Shown: positions 12,511 to 24,022, counted from the stretch's first letter. The stretch is 64,000 nt of DNA from Lepiota brunneoincarnata (GCA_023014365.1 JAEBUN010000001.1:1240001-1304000), one strand, 5' to 3'. The notes: generated from the sequence alone by a model not told the origin. Made by a program: numbers and translations.

Positions 12511-14635
12511 ATGCTTATTCCGGACGACTGGAATGTTAAATCGTTTGCCAGATCTGTGAGATCCAGGCTCAGGAAACAAAAACGTGATCCCGTATCGGGC
12601 ACCGGCACCACAGCCAAACCACAGGTCAACATTGTACCCTCGAATGTGGAAGAGCATGGTAGCGTGCAGCCGACAAGTATCGGACCTACCTCAGAGCAAC
12701 CAAGTGTGCAGTTACCTGGCGCATGTTTGATCGGGGCATTGGGTTCGGCATAGTATGCTCACCTCGATACCTCAAGGACACCCGACTCAAGTTGCGCAAT
12801 TCTTCGCTGGTGCCCACCACCTCTTGCTCAACAACCCCACTATGATTGATCAACTCACCCAAGTATTCGAAAGCAGCAGGACAGGTGAATTTGTTTATCA
12901 CTTATAGTCCTGTCCAGATGTGATTGACGGTCACGAGCAAAGTGCTCCAGCTCCTCGAAAACAGAAGGATTCCTGGTGCAGAGGTGGACTCTTCCGCACG
13001 CCATCCCCCGCCGAAGTGCCATCCAGAGACTCGCAAGGCTCTCAGAAGAAAGATCACAACATGGCTCACCGACGATCAGCGGGACTGGCGCATGATCTGG
13101 CTTACGGGCCCTGCTGGAACTGGTAAATCGGCCGTTGCACAGACCATTGCAGAGCACTGCCAGGAAACCGGTCAACTCGGGGCTGCGTTCTTCTTCTCCA
13201 GACCGAATAAGCGCGACAATGCCCTTCGAGTCCTTCCTACCCTCGCTCACCAGCTCGCTGTCCGACTCCCCGATTACAAGCATCTAGTCACTCAGCGGCT
13301 TGTAGACGACTCGACGATCCTGGAGCGAAATCTTTCTACTCAGTTCAAGAAGCTCATCGTTGAACCATTCACTATACTGAATGCCCGACAGTGCCTCAGC
13401 AGCGAACAACCACTGTCGATCATCTTGGACGGATTGGACGAATGCAATGGTCAACAGGAGCAGTGCGAATTCATCGAGCTCATTAGCGAGCATGTCCGGT
13501 TGATGGACACGTTCCCGCTCCTATGGATGATCTGTAGTCGACCAGAGTGGCATCTCAAACGCCTGCTTCTCAGGGCCGATTTTGAGATTGGGTGCAGACG
13601 CGAGGCGTTATCTATCGACGACACGGAAGCCCAAGAGGACGTCTACCGCTTTCTCAAAGATGGATTCAACGACATCCATCAGCGATATTGGGACATTCTC
13701 GATATCGGGGCGGGAGAATCATGGCCACCCGAAGACCAATTGCGGCAACTCGCGACCGCCGCATCTGGGCTTTTCATTTTTGCCTCGACTATGCTCAAAT
13801 TCATTATGGACGAGGATATCGGTGATCCCAACTTCCGGCTCAAGATGTGTCTTAGGGTGGCCGGCGGATTGGGAGCACCTGGCGCAACCAATCCATTACA
13901 CATGCTGGATCTGCTTTACCGGCAAATCCTCTCTGATATTCCCGCTGATACTCTACCAACGACCATGCGGATTCTTGGACTTTGCATTTTGTTTCCTGAT
14001 AGGAAACGACTCTACGCCCAGGAGATCTCGAATTACCTCTGCCTTGACAAGAGCGTATTCTACAATTCCCTCCGACGGTTGCACTCTGTTTTAGACATGC
14101 CTCCTCCTGACAAAGCCTCCTACCAAGATTTGCGGTTCTACCATGCGTCGTTTGGTGATTTCATCAGAGACCCAAGCCGCTCGGGTCAATTCGTGCTGAA
14201 TGAAGCGAAAGTACGCTCCGACATTGCACGATTGTCAATCCGGTGGTATAATCGTGCTACTGAAGCATTTTGTGAATTGGAAGGTGAGTCCCATGTGATA
14301 GGGGAGTTCCCTCTGATTTGACGGGTATCACTAGATAAGAGAATGTGCCGCGCTGTGTCCCCGAAATTGGAGCGCGGGGCCGGAAAAAGATGGCGTCATG
14401 CTCGAAGATTTTCATGATTTCCTGGACGAACGCTGGTGGTGCCTCGAAGACGATGGGGATGTCTCAACAGTAATCGACGAGCTTAGCAGGCTATATTTTT
14501 GTCATCTAGCTTCAATCGACTACTGGCAACTTCCAAGTATTTTTAAACTGGCTCTATTCCTTGGTGAGTTCTTGTACATCCGTTAGGATGTATTCATTAA
14601 TCATACGTTTCTTTCGCACAGGGCCACCGCAATAG
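12511..14635 (+). CDS. NACHT-domain STAND NTPase (fungal NLR-like)
   Basis: Signal-transduction NTPase of the fungal NLR-like class, associated in other fungi with non-self recognition and programmed cell death; the role here is inferred. The first exon starts MLIPDDWNVKSFARSVRSRL. The central exon (about 12930-14283) holds PKCHPETR, Walker A GPAGTGKSA, Walker B LSIILDGLDEC, an ICSRPEW sensor-like motif and the helical region LYRQILSDIP. An intron from 14284 most consistently ends at 14341, which keeps the frame into CPRNWSAGPEKDG and a Trp-rich segment. After an intron at about 14553-14621 the frame stops at 14633-14635. A different phase would give a conserved-looking tail (RGLIRLAAECETDNALLQ), so the 3' end is uncertain. 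The link between the first exon and the NACHT exon is also unresolved. No WD40 or ankyrin repeats are visible. Confidence 0.82.
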
Positions 14636-15497
14636 GGGATTGATCAGGTTGGCAGCAGAATGCGAGACAGACAATGCACTCCTGCAGAAATATGGGGGAC
14701 CCATGAAGCCAGCCACGTTTCCGATTGTAAGCCCATGCCTGTTCGTTCCTAACTTTTTAGGCTCAGTGCACTCTCAGAGACTTCAATTTGTTACTTTTTA
14801 CTGGGTCTCCTTGCATGTTGACTGCAGGGCTAGCCCAAGGCAGCATGAGGAGATGTTTTTCCTGGGTCTTGGTACACGGGCATGTCTTTTTGGATACACT
14901 CCTGGTTGGTGTAAAACGAGTTCGTCGTTAGCAACGAAAATTGTAGACAAATAGTAAGGCCGGTGAAACGGTCTAAGGGCTTAGGTACGCTAACCGAAGG
15001 GCGAACGGTAAAGAGAAAGGGCGTGTGTGTAATTAGAGAAATGAGAGTAATTATAGAGAATCCCAGAGGGAGGGAGGGGGCATTGTGCCACCGGGGGCGA
15101 CAATGGCTCGGAAGTCGAGTCGCGTCGGGATTTGATGGAACAATGGTAAGGAGGGAGCGCGCAACGAGCTGTGCGCGTAGGCGTGTTTCCTCCCTCACAT
15201 TGGGACATCATGAGAGTTACTAGTATCAGTGCCAAAGGAAGAAAGGTTGTCGTCCGTCCAGGGTGACCCGACCGCACTCCTTCCTCGATCTCACCACCTG
15301 GCCCACGAGGTTTTCCTTAAGCCCCGTCCCAACCTACCCAGTATCGAGTTCCATCGACATCCTATCTCCTTCGTGACTAGTTTGCAATCCCCCTCGTCAG
15401 AATTTAATATTACATTTAAATGAACCTCTCACAGCTGCAAGAATGCAATACTATACAAAATATTTCATCAATTTACTCCTAAATAAAGCAATCTCCT
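14636..15497. other. Interval downstream of the NACHT gene
   Basis: The first ~90 bp may encode the NACHT C-terminus in an alternative frame. The rest shows no supported gene; it is the convergent 3' flank of the gene at 15498-16926. Confidence 0.35.
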
Positions 15498-16926
15498 TCA
15501 GATCCACTTTCCTTCAAGCGGCTCCGGAGGATACTTCTCTGCCTCTGTTCCAAGCTCCCGCAAAACCTCTTCGACGGACTTTTTAGATTCGTTTTGCTCA
15601 GCCTGCGCTAGGGCTGGAGGGATTGTCAGATTAGAAACCTAGATATTGGGACAGGACGCATGATAACAAACCTTCGCCCCTCCCCTCTCCCAAGCTCTCC
15701 TCTAATCCTGCTTCCCCAGATCTTGCGGCAATCATTAATAGTTGGGCGTGAAGGTAGTCCAACAATTCTGGCGTTTCACACGAGGCAAAGCGTAGCCCGT
15801 ACTCTTCTCTTCCCTTCGTATGCCCACCTCCCCCATGGCCATCGGCTCCGAAAACGTTCTCCATAAGCCAATCAGGGTATTCAGCTCCTTTGCCCCGGAC
15901 GGGCTGAGGCCCAGTGGCGGGTGCCAAAGGGTTTTTTACTTGAATAACGAACGATGACGCGGTGAATATGCCCAACTCCTTCTGGACATCGCCCATTTCG
16001 GACGGAGGCGGATGTGAGAGGTAGTAGCCAAGATGTGTCTCCCTCTTGGATCTCATGGGCGCCGGAGCGTTTACGATCGCGTACACCCCTCGTCCGGCCA
16101 AACGATTACCACCCTGATGTCGAGTACCTTGAGGTGGAATTTAAGTCGGTTCGGGCCTTGGTACACACATGGTTGAAATAACTCGCCTCTCGTCTTGGTC
16201 TCGTACGTCTTCTCCCCGAGGTCTTCGTTCAGTTTGGCCAAGTCATCACCTAACGCTGTGACTGTCGCCCAGAAAGTCTCCTTACGTCCGCCTCGGTTAG
16301 GGTTACGGACATCTGGATCCGGTAGAGATTTCTTCCCAATGGTAATAAGTCTGTACCTTTGCTTCGGCTCGCCTGGCAGGGCAGGTGCCGGGATAGCATC
16401 TGCTCCGGGTTCAACGACCTTCATTTCAGCTTCCTCAACCTTCTCTGGATCTGGCTTGTTTTTGATACCGGTGCTCTCACCAGCCGTCTCCGAAGCCACC
16501 ACAAATTCAGGTGGGCGAGGAATCAAGAGCATGTGGAAGTTCTTGACCTCATCGACGGAGTGGGCTTCCTCGAGCTGAACGCGCGGCCTATAGAAAAAGT
16601 AGATATGGCCACGCTCAATGACACCTGATTAGATTATACCGATTCATTGTCGGTGGATGTGATTGGGAGGAGTAGCGCACCGGGCCTATATACATCCTCC
16701 CCTTTCTGTTTCTTGGCCGGTGGTTCTTCAGGTCTTTGTGTCAAGGTTGCCCTTTTCCTCTTCCAGTTCGTGTTTCTCCCCCGTGTCTGTCGTCTCCTCC
16801 CCGTGCTTTTCTTTTCCAGGTTTCCGTCCGGTGTTTCCGGGCCCGAATTTTTGCTCGGCCTTTCGCCTCCCCTGCAGCGCTCTTCTTGTCTTCAGATGCT
16901 TTGGATTGGCGTCGTGTGGTGGGCAT
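15498..16926 (-). CDS. Conserved fungal hypothetical protein (Lys-rich N-terminus, IYFFYRPRV domain)
   Basis: I recognise this as a conserved fungal protein sometimes labelled a BTB-domain transcription factor, but I see no clear BTB fold and cannot assign a function. The start at 16926 gives MPTTRRQSKASEDKK with a highly charged tail. A ~62-nt intron joins EDVYRPG to VIERGHIYFFYRPRV. The conserved core follows: EVKNFHMLLIPRPPEF, YRLITIGKKSLPDP, FWATVTALGDDL, EKTYETKTRG, then after a short intron GNRLAGRGVYAIV, HLGYYLSHPP, ELGIFTASSFVIQVKNP and EYPDWLMENVFG. The last exon ends PEPLEGKWI, stop 15498-15500. In the Lys/Glu-rich N-terminus the plausible coding signal spans all three frames (16741-16900), so there is either an unrecognised intron or an indel. 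The KKQK-type basic clusters suggest nuclear location. Confidence 0.72.
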
Positions 16927-17303
16927 CGTTGTGGTTGAGGCGAGGTGAGGCGAGGAAATGGAAATTCAAAGTGGATGATTGCCCCATCTGACGTCACTGG
17001 TGGGTCACCTCCCACTCTTTTGCACACTCACGACTACATACTTCTCCAATACAAACAAAATGAGGGGTCTAGAACTCAGACACACTATTGCAGAAGTCAT
17101 GCCCTAGCCATCCCATTCGCGAACAGGAGAATATGACTGCCGATCTAGTGCATGATATGTGATATCTTGTCGTGTATATCAAGACGGTTTGAATCTCACG
17201 TGATGACTAGCGATGTCCTGAAATATACTTCGTACCTGGGAATCTGCAACTGGGGACTGGGCAGGCACCCTGGTAATCAAGCTCGGAGGTTTAGCACGCC
17301 AAT

Positions 17304-17660
17304 TCATGGAAGTAGTGAAAAACCCCTAGGTGAGCCGTCGAAGTAGTTGAGAACACGAGGGTCGAAACATCTCAACCCTCTCCCCCCCAATTGATCGAAG
17401 GGGGGGCCGATGCCGATTTCAACAGTTGCGAACGTCCAAATATTAGCTACAAGTGTCAATACATGCCTGACATCAAAGACTTTGAATGGTAATAGGATCG
17501 GGTCATTGTTAGAGTAAGGTGTAAAGTAAGAGGGCACCGGAGTTTCAGGAGAATATATCAAATACCCGTTGGCCAAGACAAGTAGTGTCCTCCACCCATC
17601 TTGGGGCTGGGCCCCGATCATTGCAATGCGGACGTGAAAGAGTATGATGAAGGTAACACT
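17304..17660 (-). CDS. Possible membrane-protein gene fragment, unknown
   Basis: A frame open through TFIILFHVRIAMIGA and GWRTLLVLANGYLIYSPE, ending in LTLVANIWTFATVEIGIG, contains two or three hydrophobic segments and reads like an exon of a polytopic protein. No start, splice sites or family could be fixed, and the rest of 16927-18282 shows no supporting exons. It could be a remnant or chance. Confidence 0.25.
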   Translation of the reverse strand, partial: SVTFIILFHVRIAMIGAQPQDGWRTLLVLANGYLIYSPETPVPSYFTPYSNNDPILLPFKVFDVRHVLTLVANIWTFATVEIGIGPPFDQLGGRGLRCFDPRVLNYFDGSPRGFSLLP

Positions 17661-18282
17661 GGTTTGATCACCTGCGGGCAGAACAACAGCAAGACATGCG
17701 ATTCATGGTTGTCCTGATAATAAACTCGACCAGTAGATGAAGAAAAATTATTCTATGATCAAGCTCAGAGAAAGGAATAGAAATATGAGTGAAGTTTTAT
17801 CTATCGAGGAATGTATGAGGCTGCGAACGGAACGGGTATGTCGAATTGATAATGGCTCCTTCAGCATGGGCGCTCCGATATCTTTGATCCGAGAGTTCGT
17901 CAGGGTCCGCTTTCCAAGTTATACGAGAAGTGGCATGGAGCGGCCGTTTTGTGTGCAGCCACGTGCCCACCTCTACAAAACCTTGCAGTTATGCCAAGGG
18001 TCCCCATGCCTAATTTGCGAGCGAACTAACTCAACAACTAGGCCCTTCTCGCTCTAAACAAACCCTATCGAACGAGAGTACCACACATTTGCATCATCAT
18101 CATTGTCAGACTTTACAACTACATGTACACAAGAGGATCCACATGCAATCGGGCTATACACATCCATGACTGTGTGTATACCTCAATTACGAGAGCAAAA
18201 TACATCTGGATCGGACGGGGGTCGTGATTTACTGTCAATATCTCAGTAACTCTGTGCTTAATGTCCTTCACACAACTCACCT

Positions 18283-18528
18283 TCAAGCTTTGCGATACGG
18301 CAAATCATAGCATTGTCCACCCAAATCCCAGGCCCTCGCAATGGCGGCGAGCATAGCATTATTGGATGGCAGGGTGTACCAGTTATACCACAACTGGGCA
18401 TTATATTGGTTGACCAAGAAGTTGGTGAATGCATTCCGGGCAGATGTATCAGGGAAATCCGCCAATTGACGTGCCACAGAGCCGTCGGCCAGCCTGAATG
18501 TGACGGTGAAAGGATGAACTGGGGGCAT
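18283..18528 (-). CDS. Small hypothetical protein, 81 aa
   Basis: The frame MPPVHPFTVTFRLADGSV continues with RQLADFPDTSARNAFTNFLV, an aromatic stretch NAQLWYNWYTLP and a C-terminus GGQCYDLPYRKA. Composition is that of a real soluble protein and the codon usage looks host-like. A pyrimidine-rich CTCCAG acceptor lies just upstream (about 18540), and a short 5' exon with an ATG near 18598 is plausible, so the true start may be further upstream. I do not recognise a family. There is no signal peptide or membrane segment. Confidence 0.5.
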   Translation of the reverse strand: MPPVHPFTVTFRLADGSVARQLADFPDTSARNAFTNFLVNQYNAQLWYNWYTLPSNNAMLAAIARAWDLGGQCYDLPYRKA

Positions 18529-18917
18529 TCTGATGACCTGGAGAAAGGCAGCACGTCAAAAAAATAGCGGGATAAAGCGAGAGGAACACCGCATCGTACT
18601 TGTTGTGTTTGCAATCTGTGTTTTTCTGGGAGAAATATGGAGCGAATGAACGGCTTTTATACGAGTTCGTTGGGGCGCCAGCAGGAGAACAGAACGGTAG
18701 ATGCCCCTATCGGCTCAACAGCCGAACTGGATGGCGCTTCAGATAACTCATACTAATATCTTGACCTTCTGGACCCAACCGTATCTCGTTAGTTCTCGTG
18801 AGTTGTAGATGGGCGCGATGTGAAAAATGTAACATAAACATCGGCCCCGCATAATTTGCGAGAAATGAAGGGCTTAAGTTTTCGTTATGCGCGCCGCCAG
18901 GCTGCGTCTAGTTATTA

Positions 18918-19684
18918 CAGTCGAATCTCTCTTAACCGATGGGCCTCGGTCACACCCTGGCACTATCGGTTACGACAGCTTATCGGATTTGAAAAAGTAG
19001 AGAAAATAGAGTATTATTATGTAATTCTTTTCGAGATGCAATACATGGGTGCTACAGCGTCGTAAAGCAAGCCTTCGAAGAGAAATAATCAGTGATAGAT
19101 GTGTTCTTGAGAGAAGCGCCTCTCGCAACCTCTGAACAGCATCCATTTCTTCCTTTCCCAATCCATCCATTTCCATCTTGTCACCATTGGAGTGTGCCCC
19201 AAGTAAACTGACAACTTGCTCCTCCCAGACAAGATTTTCCTCATTATCCAGCCAATCCTCATCCCCAGTTGAAATAGGCTGTTTCTTGGCCAACGCTGCT
19301 TCAAGTTCTGCCTTCTGTGATTGCATTTTTTTTTCAGAGCTTCCTGAGAACTTTGATTGAAATAGTAGTCATTTTTGAGAAAGTAAGTGTCAAATGTGAG
19401 GTAGAATAAAGGGTACCAAAAAATTTCATTGCCACCAAAAGTCACACAAAATGTGTTATTAAAGGTCAGACCTGTTGTATTCTAGAATATTCCATTCATT
19501 ATTATGGGTGTCTTATAAGTCCCTATCGGTTTTGGTCCCCCAAATTACCTATCGGTTATCAGATAGTACAGATTTATCGGTTATGGGGCCCAAATCCCTG
19601 CTAACCAATTTGGTTACTACCACCAACTATCGGTTACGACAGATTATCGGTTTTGACTGCTATCAGTTATGACAGCTTCGACTG
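18918..19684. mobile_element. Pogo/Tigger-like (Tc1-mariner) non-autonomous element
   Basis: The left end CAGTCGAATCTCTCTTAACC and the reverse complement of the right end CAGTCGAAGCTGTCATAACT match at 16 of 20 positions. Both ends are flanked by TA (18916-17, 19685-86), the target duplication of this superfamily. ATCGGTTA-type subterminal repeats occur near the left end and at least five times near the right end. The - strand carries a remnant (about 19200-19326) with ELEAALAKK and DEDWLDNEENLV, resembling the C-terminal tail of fungal pogo-type transposases; no DDE core is present, so it must be mobilised in trans. Confidence 0.72.
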
Positions 19685-19927
19685 TATCTCTTGCTCCTGG
19701 GTCTGAACAACTGAAGCAGTCGTTATGTTACTGGCTGGCATCTGATCCCACCCGTGCTCTATTTGAGATTCGTACCCGTTCCAAATATAATGACATTTAT
19801 GTAGAGCTAATTAACAGCCTCTAAACGGCTCAGCATTGCAGATTCATTCTCCTGAAATGGTATAGGTGTACTGGTCGGGACTCATGGAATGTGATACACA
19901 GATCGGAGGGCCAACAGCTCTGTTATA

Positions 19928-20131
19928 TGTTGAAATCTTCTCAAGAGGGTGTGATACAACAATGAAGTGTATTCACGAGAGGGAGACAATGATGGGGCGA
20001 GGAGTAAACGGACAAGTTACCTGCTAGTACGCTACATGTGTATATCCCTTCTACAACGTGGCCATCACAAGGCAATCAGGTGACCTCCACATCGGCATTC
20101 CATCAGTTTGCCGGAATCCTCAATTCCAACA
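19928..20131. mobile_element. Solo LTR, family E (204 bp)
   Basis: Runs TGTTGAAATC to AATTCCAACA, with the 5-bp direct repeat TTATA on both sides (19923-27 and 20132-36). A second copy of the same 204-bp length lies at 52967-53170. No internal coding domain is present, so this is a recombined solo LTR. Confidence 0.8.
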
Positions 20132-20609
20132 TTATATTCACTGCCCCTACTTGGAACATATTGTGGTAAGGGAGTATCATACTGGGTGAAGGTCTTGAAT
20201 TGATCGCACTGAGATTTCCCTCGCGTTCACACGAGATTACACTTGAAGCCAGAGTTCAGGGCCAATGCAGAGCTGAGATAATTAGGAAGAAGGGATACCC
20301 ACCTTTCTCCGACAAGGAATCGTATTGATTAGTCCAACACCATTGAAAGGTTCAATTCGACCCAGAATCATGGGATTTAATGTTGTTGTGGCGCAATGCA
20401 ACCAAATGCTGTGTGCATGTGTGTACATGTATCTTGCACTGTGAGGCGTCCAGGTAACATAAAATATAAGATATAAATTACAAGCAATGTAGAATGACAG
20501 AACTCGATACTGCGTAGGCTGGGAGAGAGGGGCAGGGCTTTCTTCAAGCCCCGTTGACCCTGGGTGGTGAGGTCTTTGGAGGAAGCACGGTCGGGTCACC
20601 CGGAACTGT

Positions 20610-21737
20610 TGAAAAGGTAGAAACTTTCGTAGGTTTTAATATAGATAGTGGGCTTGTTTTCACTAAGCTTAGCTGCAATTCGATAAGCTTAAGCTAATAC
20701 AAGTGGAATGAGATAGATAATGAACAGTTTCATCTTTTAGAGTGTTCTGGGGGTGTGTTCTGACAGCGAAATTCAAGAGAGTAGTGTTTTTAGAGGTTAA
20801 CAAACAGCTGTTGAAGTTATCTTAGCCGTACGGTGCAACAATGAAAGGACAATCCCTGTCAATTCAAAGCGCAGGGTCTCTGGTCTCTGGTCTCTGGTCT
20901 CTGAACTCTGGTCTCTGTCTCTGTCTCTGTCTCTAGCACTCTGGAACTCTAAACTCTGAACTCTGGTCTCTGTCTACTAAATAGCCCTCTGAAACTGTTC
21001 TTGATCATGGCTTGCAGACTCGCATGTGGAAGCGGGGGTGAGACCTCTTGCTTCTCCTCGAACAAGTGCAACCGTATTTATACTGTTTAGATACATACGA
21101 GAGATAGTAAATATGAAATAGAAAACAATAAGCTTAATTGTTACAGGCACTGTAGAACATTTTGGAAGGTTCAGCAGCATTTCTACCTCACCCTGGGTTA
21201 TGGGTTTTTCTCTGATTAATGAATGGCAATCCAGCCAGATGTGTTCCATGCTCGTCTGCATTATTCTGCATCCACGCGAGCATGTTAAGTTTCCAGATCA
21301 ATTATGATCAGAATGTATAGCAGATGGACAATCCCTTGATCCGTTGTAATTAATCTCAGTTAAGCAGTATGCCAAAGTGCTGGGACCCACAAAGCACTTG
21401 TTAATTAGGAGTCTTTGATATTTCTAGGGTTTTGGGCATTGGGTATTGCCTCCCGAACGTTGGACGTTCTGTTCCATGGTCCAGTCATCATTATTGAACT
21501 CGCTATAGACGTAATATGCCTGCGACAGCCGCTAGGTACATTCTTTTATGTTCAAACGCATTTGGGTTCATCAGAAAACTGCTCGTAAGGTCCCTTGATG
21601 TGACCAGGGTATACTTGATAGGCTATGTAGAGTCCTGAATCCCTCCGGAGAGCGTTCTGATAGCTTGGTTCACTAAGCTTAGTGATAATGAACTGGTTTG
21701 AACACGTCTGAGGCTTGAGTATCCTCAATTTGGTCGA
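20610..21737 (+). mobile_element. Solo LTR-C, truncated copy (left palindrome arm)
   Basis: Begins TGAAAAGGTAG and matches about 1,128 bp of the 1,252-bp LTR-C at 21969-23220 in inverted orientation. It ends abruptly inside the repeat (after TTTGGTCGA), where integrase sequence of element A begins. It contains a TATA-like leader region, HindIII-like AAGCTTA clusters and a TCTCTGG microsatellite. A 94-codon antisense frame (20977-21261) is identical in the other arm. Confidence 0.75.
20878..20975. repeat. TCTCTGG/TCTGTC microsatellite inside LTR-C
   Basis: Tandem TCTCTGG and CTCTGT units of varying number. The same array occurs inverted at about 22856-22960 and, with different unit numbers, at about 49263-49357. 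Confidence 0.8.
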
Positions 21738-21968
21738 TCCACCACAGACAATATCGCATTATGGCCAGCGCTAGGCAATAGACCGGTGATAAGATCCCAT
21801 GAGATCTGGGCAAATGGGCGTTTAGAGGATGGTGGAGGGATTGGTTGAGTCAGTGCGCAATCCAGTCTGTGTATGATTTTGTGTTGCTGACACTTGGGAC
21901 AGCCTTTGATGTAGTTCTTTATGGATGTTGACATTCCTGGCCAATATACTTCTTTCTTGGCAAGGCAG
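21738..21968 (-). pseudogene. Element A copy 2: integrase core fragment
   Basis: The - strand encodes LAKKEVYWPGMSTSIKN, CPKCQQHKI (second half of the HHCC finger), FAQISWDLITG and AILSVVD, matching the integrase of element A at about 61820-62055. It is cut off at 21738 by the truncated LTR-C, and continues at 23225 after the solo LTR-C insertion. Confidence 0.85.
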
Positions 21969-23220
21969 TGATACGCCAATTTCATGCCTATACATGAATT
22001 CCATACTCTGGAACGATTCTCTACATAGAATCATTGGCTATATCATTAAAGAACTCTATAGAGGATTGGTACTATATCCCGTAGTAGCCAGTTCGACCGA
22101 ATTGAGGATACTTGAGCCTCAGATGTGTTCAAACCAGTTCATTATCACTAAGCTTAGTGAACCAAGCTATCAGAACGCTCTCCGGAGGGATTCAGGACTC
22201 TACATAGCCTATCAAGTATACCCTGGTCACATCAAGGGACCTTACGAGCAGTTTTCTGATGAACCTGAATGCGTTTGAACATAAAAGAATGTACCTAGCG
22301 GCTGTTGCAGGCATATTACGTCTATAGCGAGTTCAATAATGATGACTGGACCATGGAACAGAACGTCCAACGTTCGGGAGGCAATACCCAATGCCCAAAA
22401 CCCTAGAAATATCAAAGACTCCTAATTAACAAGTGCTTTGTGGGTCCCGGCACTTTGGCATACTGCTTAACTGAGATTAATTACAATGGATCAAGGGATT
22501 GTCCATCTGCTATACATTCTGATCATAATTGATCTGGAAACTTAACATGCTCGCGTGGATGCAGAATAATGCAGACGAGCATGGAACACATCTGGCTGGA
22601 TTGCCATTCATTAATCAGAGAAAAACCCATAACCCAGGGTGAGGTAGAAATGCTGCTGAACCTTCCAAAATGTTCTACAGTGCCTGTAACAATTAAGCTT
22701 ATTGTTTTCTATTTCATATTTACTATCTCTCGTATGTATCTAAACAGTATAAATACGGTTGCACTTGTTCGAGGAGAAGCAAGAGGTCTCACCCCCGCTT
22801 CCACATGCGAGTCTGCAAGCCATGATCAAGAACAGTTTCAGAGGGCTATTTAGTAGACAGAGACCAGAGTTCAGAGTTTAGAGTTCCAGAGTGCTAGAGA
22901 CAGAGACAGAGACAGAGACCAGAGTTCAGAGACCAGAGACCAGAGACCAGAGACCCCGCGCTTTGAATTGACAGGGATTGTCCTTTCATTGTTGCACCGT
23001 ATGGCTAAGATAACTTCAACAGCTGTTTGTTAACCTCTAAAAACACTACTCTCTTGAATTTCGCTGTCAGAACACACCCCCAGAACACTCTAAAAGATGA
23101 AACTGTTCATTATCTATCTCATTCCACTTGTATTAGCTTAAGCTTATCGAATTGTGGCTAAGCTTAGTGAAAACAAGCCCACTATCTATATTAAAACCTA
23201 TGAAAGTTTCTACCTTTTCA
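21969..23220 (-). mobile_element. Solo LTR-C, full length (right palindrome arm)
   Basis: Runs TGATACGCC to CCTTTTCA on the + strand, 1,252 bp, with TG/CA ends and a 4-bp target duplication GCAG (21965-68, 23221-24). It lies within element A integrase, which resumes directly on both sides. It is inverted relative to the copies at 20610 and 48998. Confidence 0.85.
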
Positions 23221-23224
23221 GCAG

Positions 23225-23277
23225 TATGTTTCCTGTTCTCCAGGGTGGTCACATGTAGGGTGGTCATGGTATCTTGC
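23225..23277 (-). pseudogene. Element A copy 2: short integrase piece
   Basis: Fifty-odd bases matching the integrase zinc-finger region of element A (around 61770-61820 in the main copy). They lie between the solo LTR-C and element B copy 1, and continue at 31511 after the B insertion. Confidence 0.8.
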
Positions 23278-23938
23278 TGTTAGAGCCGGTGCAGGTCGGG
23301 ACCGAAGCGGAGGGTCGGGGTGGTATCCTTGATATAAGGTAACTGGGGGACAGGGCGAAGTCAGTACGTAGACTTCGGGACCGAGGCGGAGTACGTCGGG
23401 CGGGGGGTTGGACTTGCAGCCTCAGCGTATGTGCTGTGCCCTCCTACTGTCCTAGTCCGTATTTCAGGAAGTCGGGGCCAAAGCGGAGCGAGGCAGAAGA
23501 GAGGAGAGGATAGAGAACAGGGAGCTGGTCCGCTGCTCGATTCGATTATCAGACTGAGGAGTACAAGCCAAGTACCTATGGTATATATACTACTGGCCTT
23601 ACGAACTATGACTCGTACTGACTATGTGCGGAGCGAAGCGGAGACCGATCTAGTTACAAACGGATTACAAACGGATTACGAATGGAATGGAAACGGGTAC
23701 AGGTATGGAGACTAATAACGTATCTTGACTACGGATGGGAAATGGAGACGGGGGTATGAGACACCGAGGGTCAGGTGACCACGGCACGTGTGGGGGTGGT
23801 CGTGTGATTGGGGCAGTGGGTTGCGGTCGGAGCAGGTCGGGGCCAAGTTGGAGGGCAGAGGGTTGTTATGTGGAGCGCACATGGAGTCGAGAAGCCGAAG
23901 TATAATGGTTAAGCTCTGGGTTTGGCATGGATATGACA
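23278..23938 (-). repeat. Element B copy 1, 3' LTR (661 bp)
   Basis: Runs TGTTAGAGCC to GATATGACA on +. The adjoining polypurine tract reads on - as AAAGGGGGGGGCAC directly upstream of the LTR. Confidence 0.9.
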
Positions 23939-24014
23939 GTGCCCCCCCTTTAGGGCTGAGCCTCAAGGCCCTAGGTGGTCTAGACCGGGGCCCATCGGAA
24001 AAACTCCGCCGGGG

Positions 24015-24022
24015 TATAAAAA
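24015..24022 (+). promoter_or_regulatory. TATA box of the antisense gene in element B
   Basis: GGGGTATAAAAACGGG lies about 55 bp before the ATG at 24072 and outside the LTR. It is kept in copy 2 (TTTTTATACCC near 48013-48023), supporting an internal promoter opposing gag-pol. Confidence 0.6.

Noticed and set aside
14284..14341. Apparent frame break in the NACHT gene
   Set aside because: Using the AG at 14340-41 as acceptor (58-nt intron) keeps the frame; the CTAG acceptor at 14334 does not.
20878..20975. Tandem TCTCTGG array as a CRISPR
   Set aside because: Units are 6-7 bp with no spacers, and the sequence is eukaryotic.
20977..21261. 94-aa frame in LTR-C as a protein-coding gene
   Set aside because: It lies inside a non-coding LTR, has no recognised domain and no promoter evidence; kept only as an observation.
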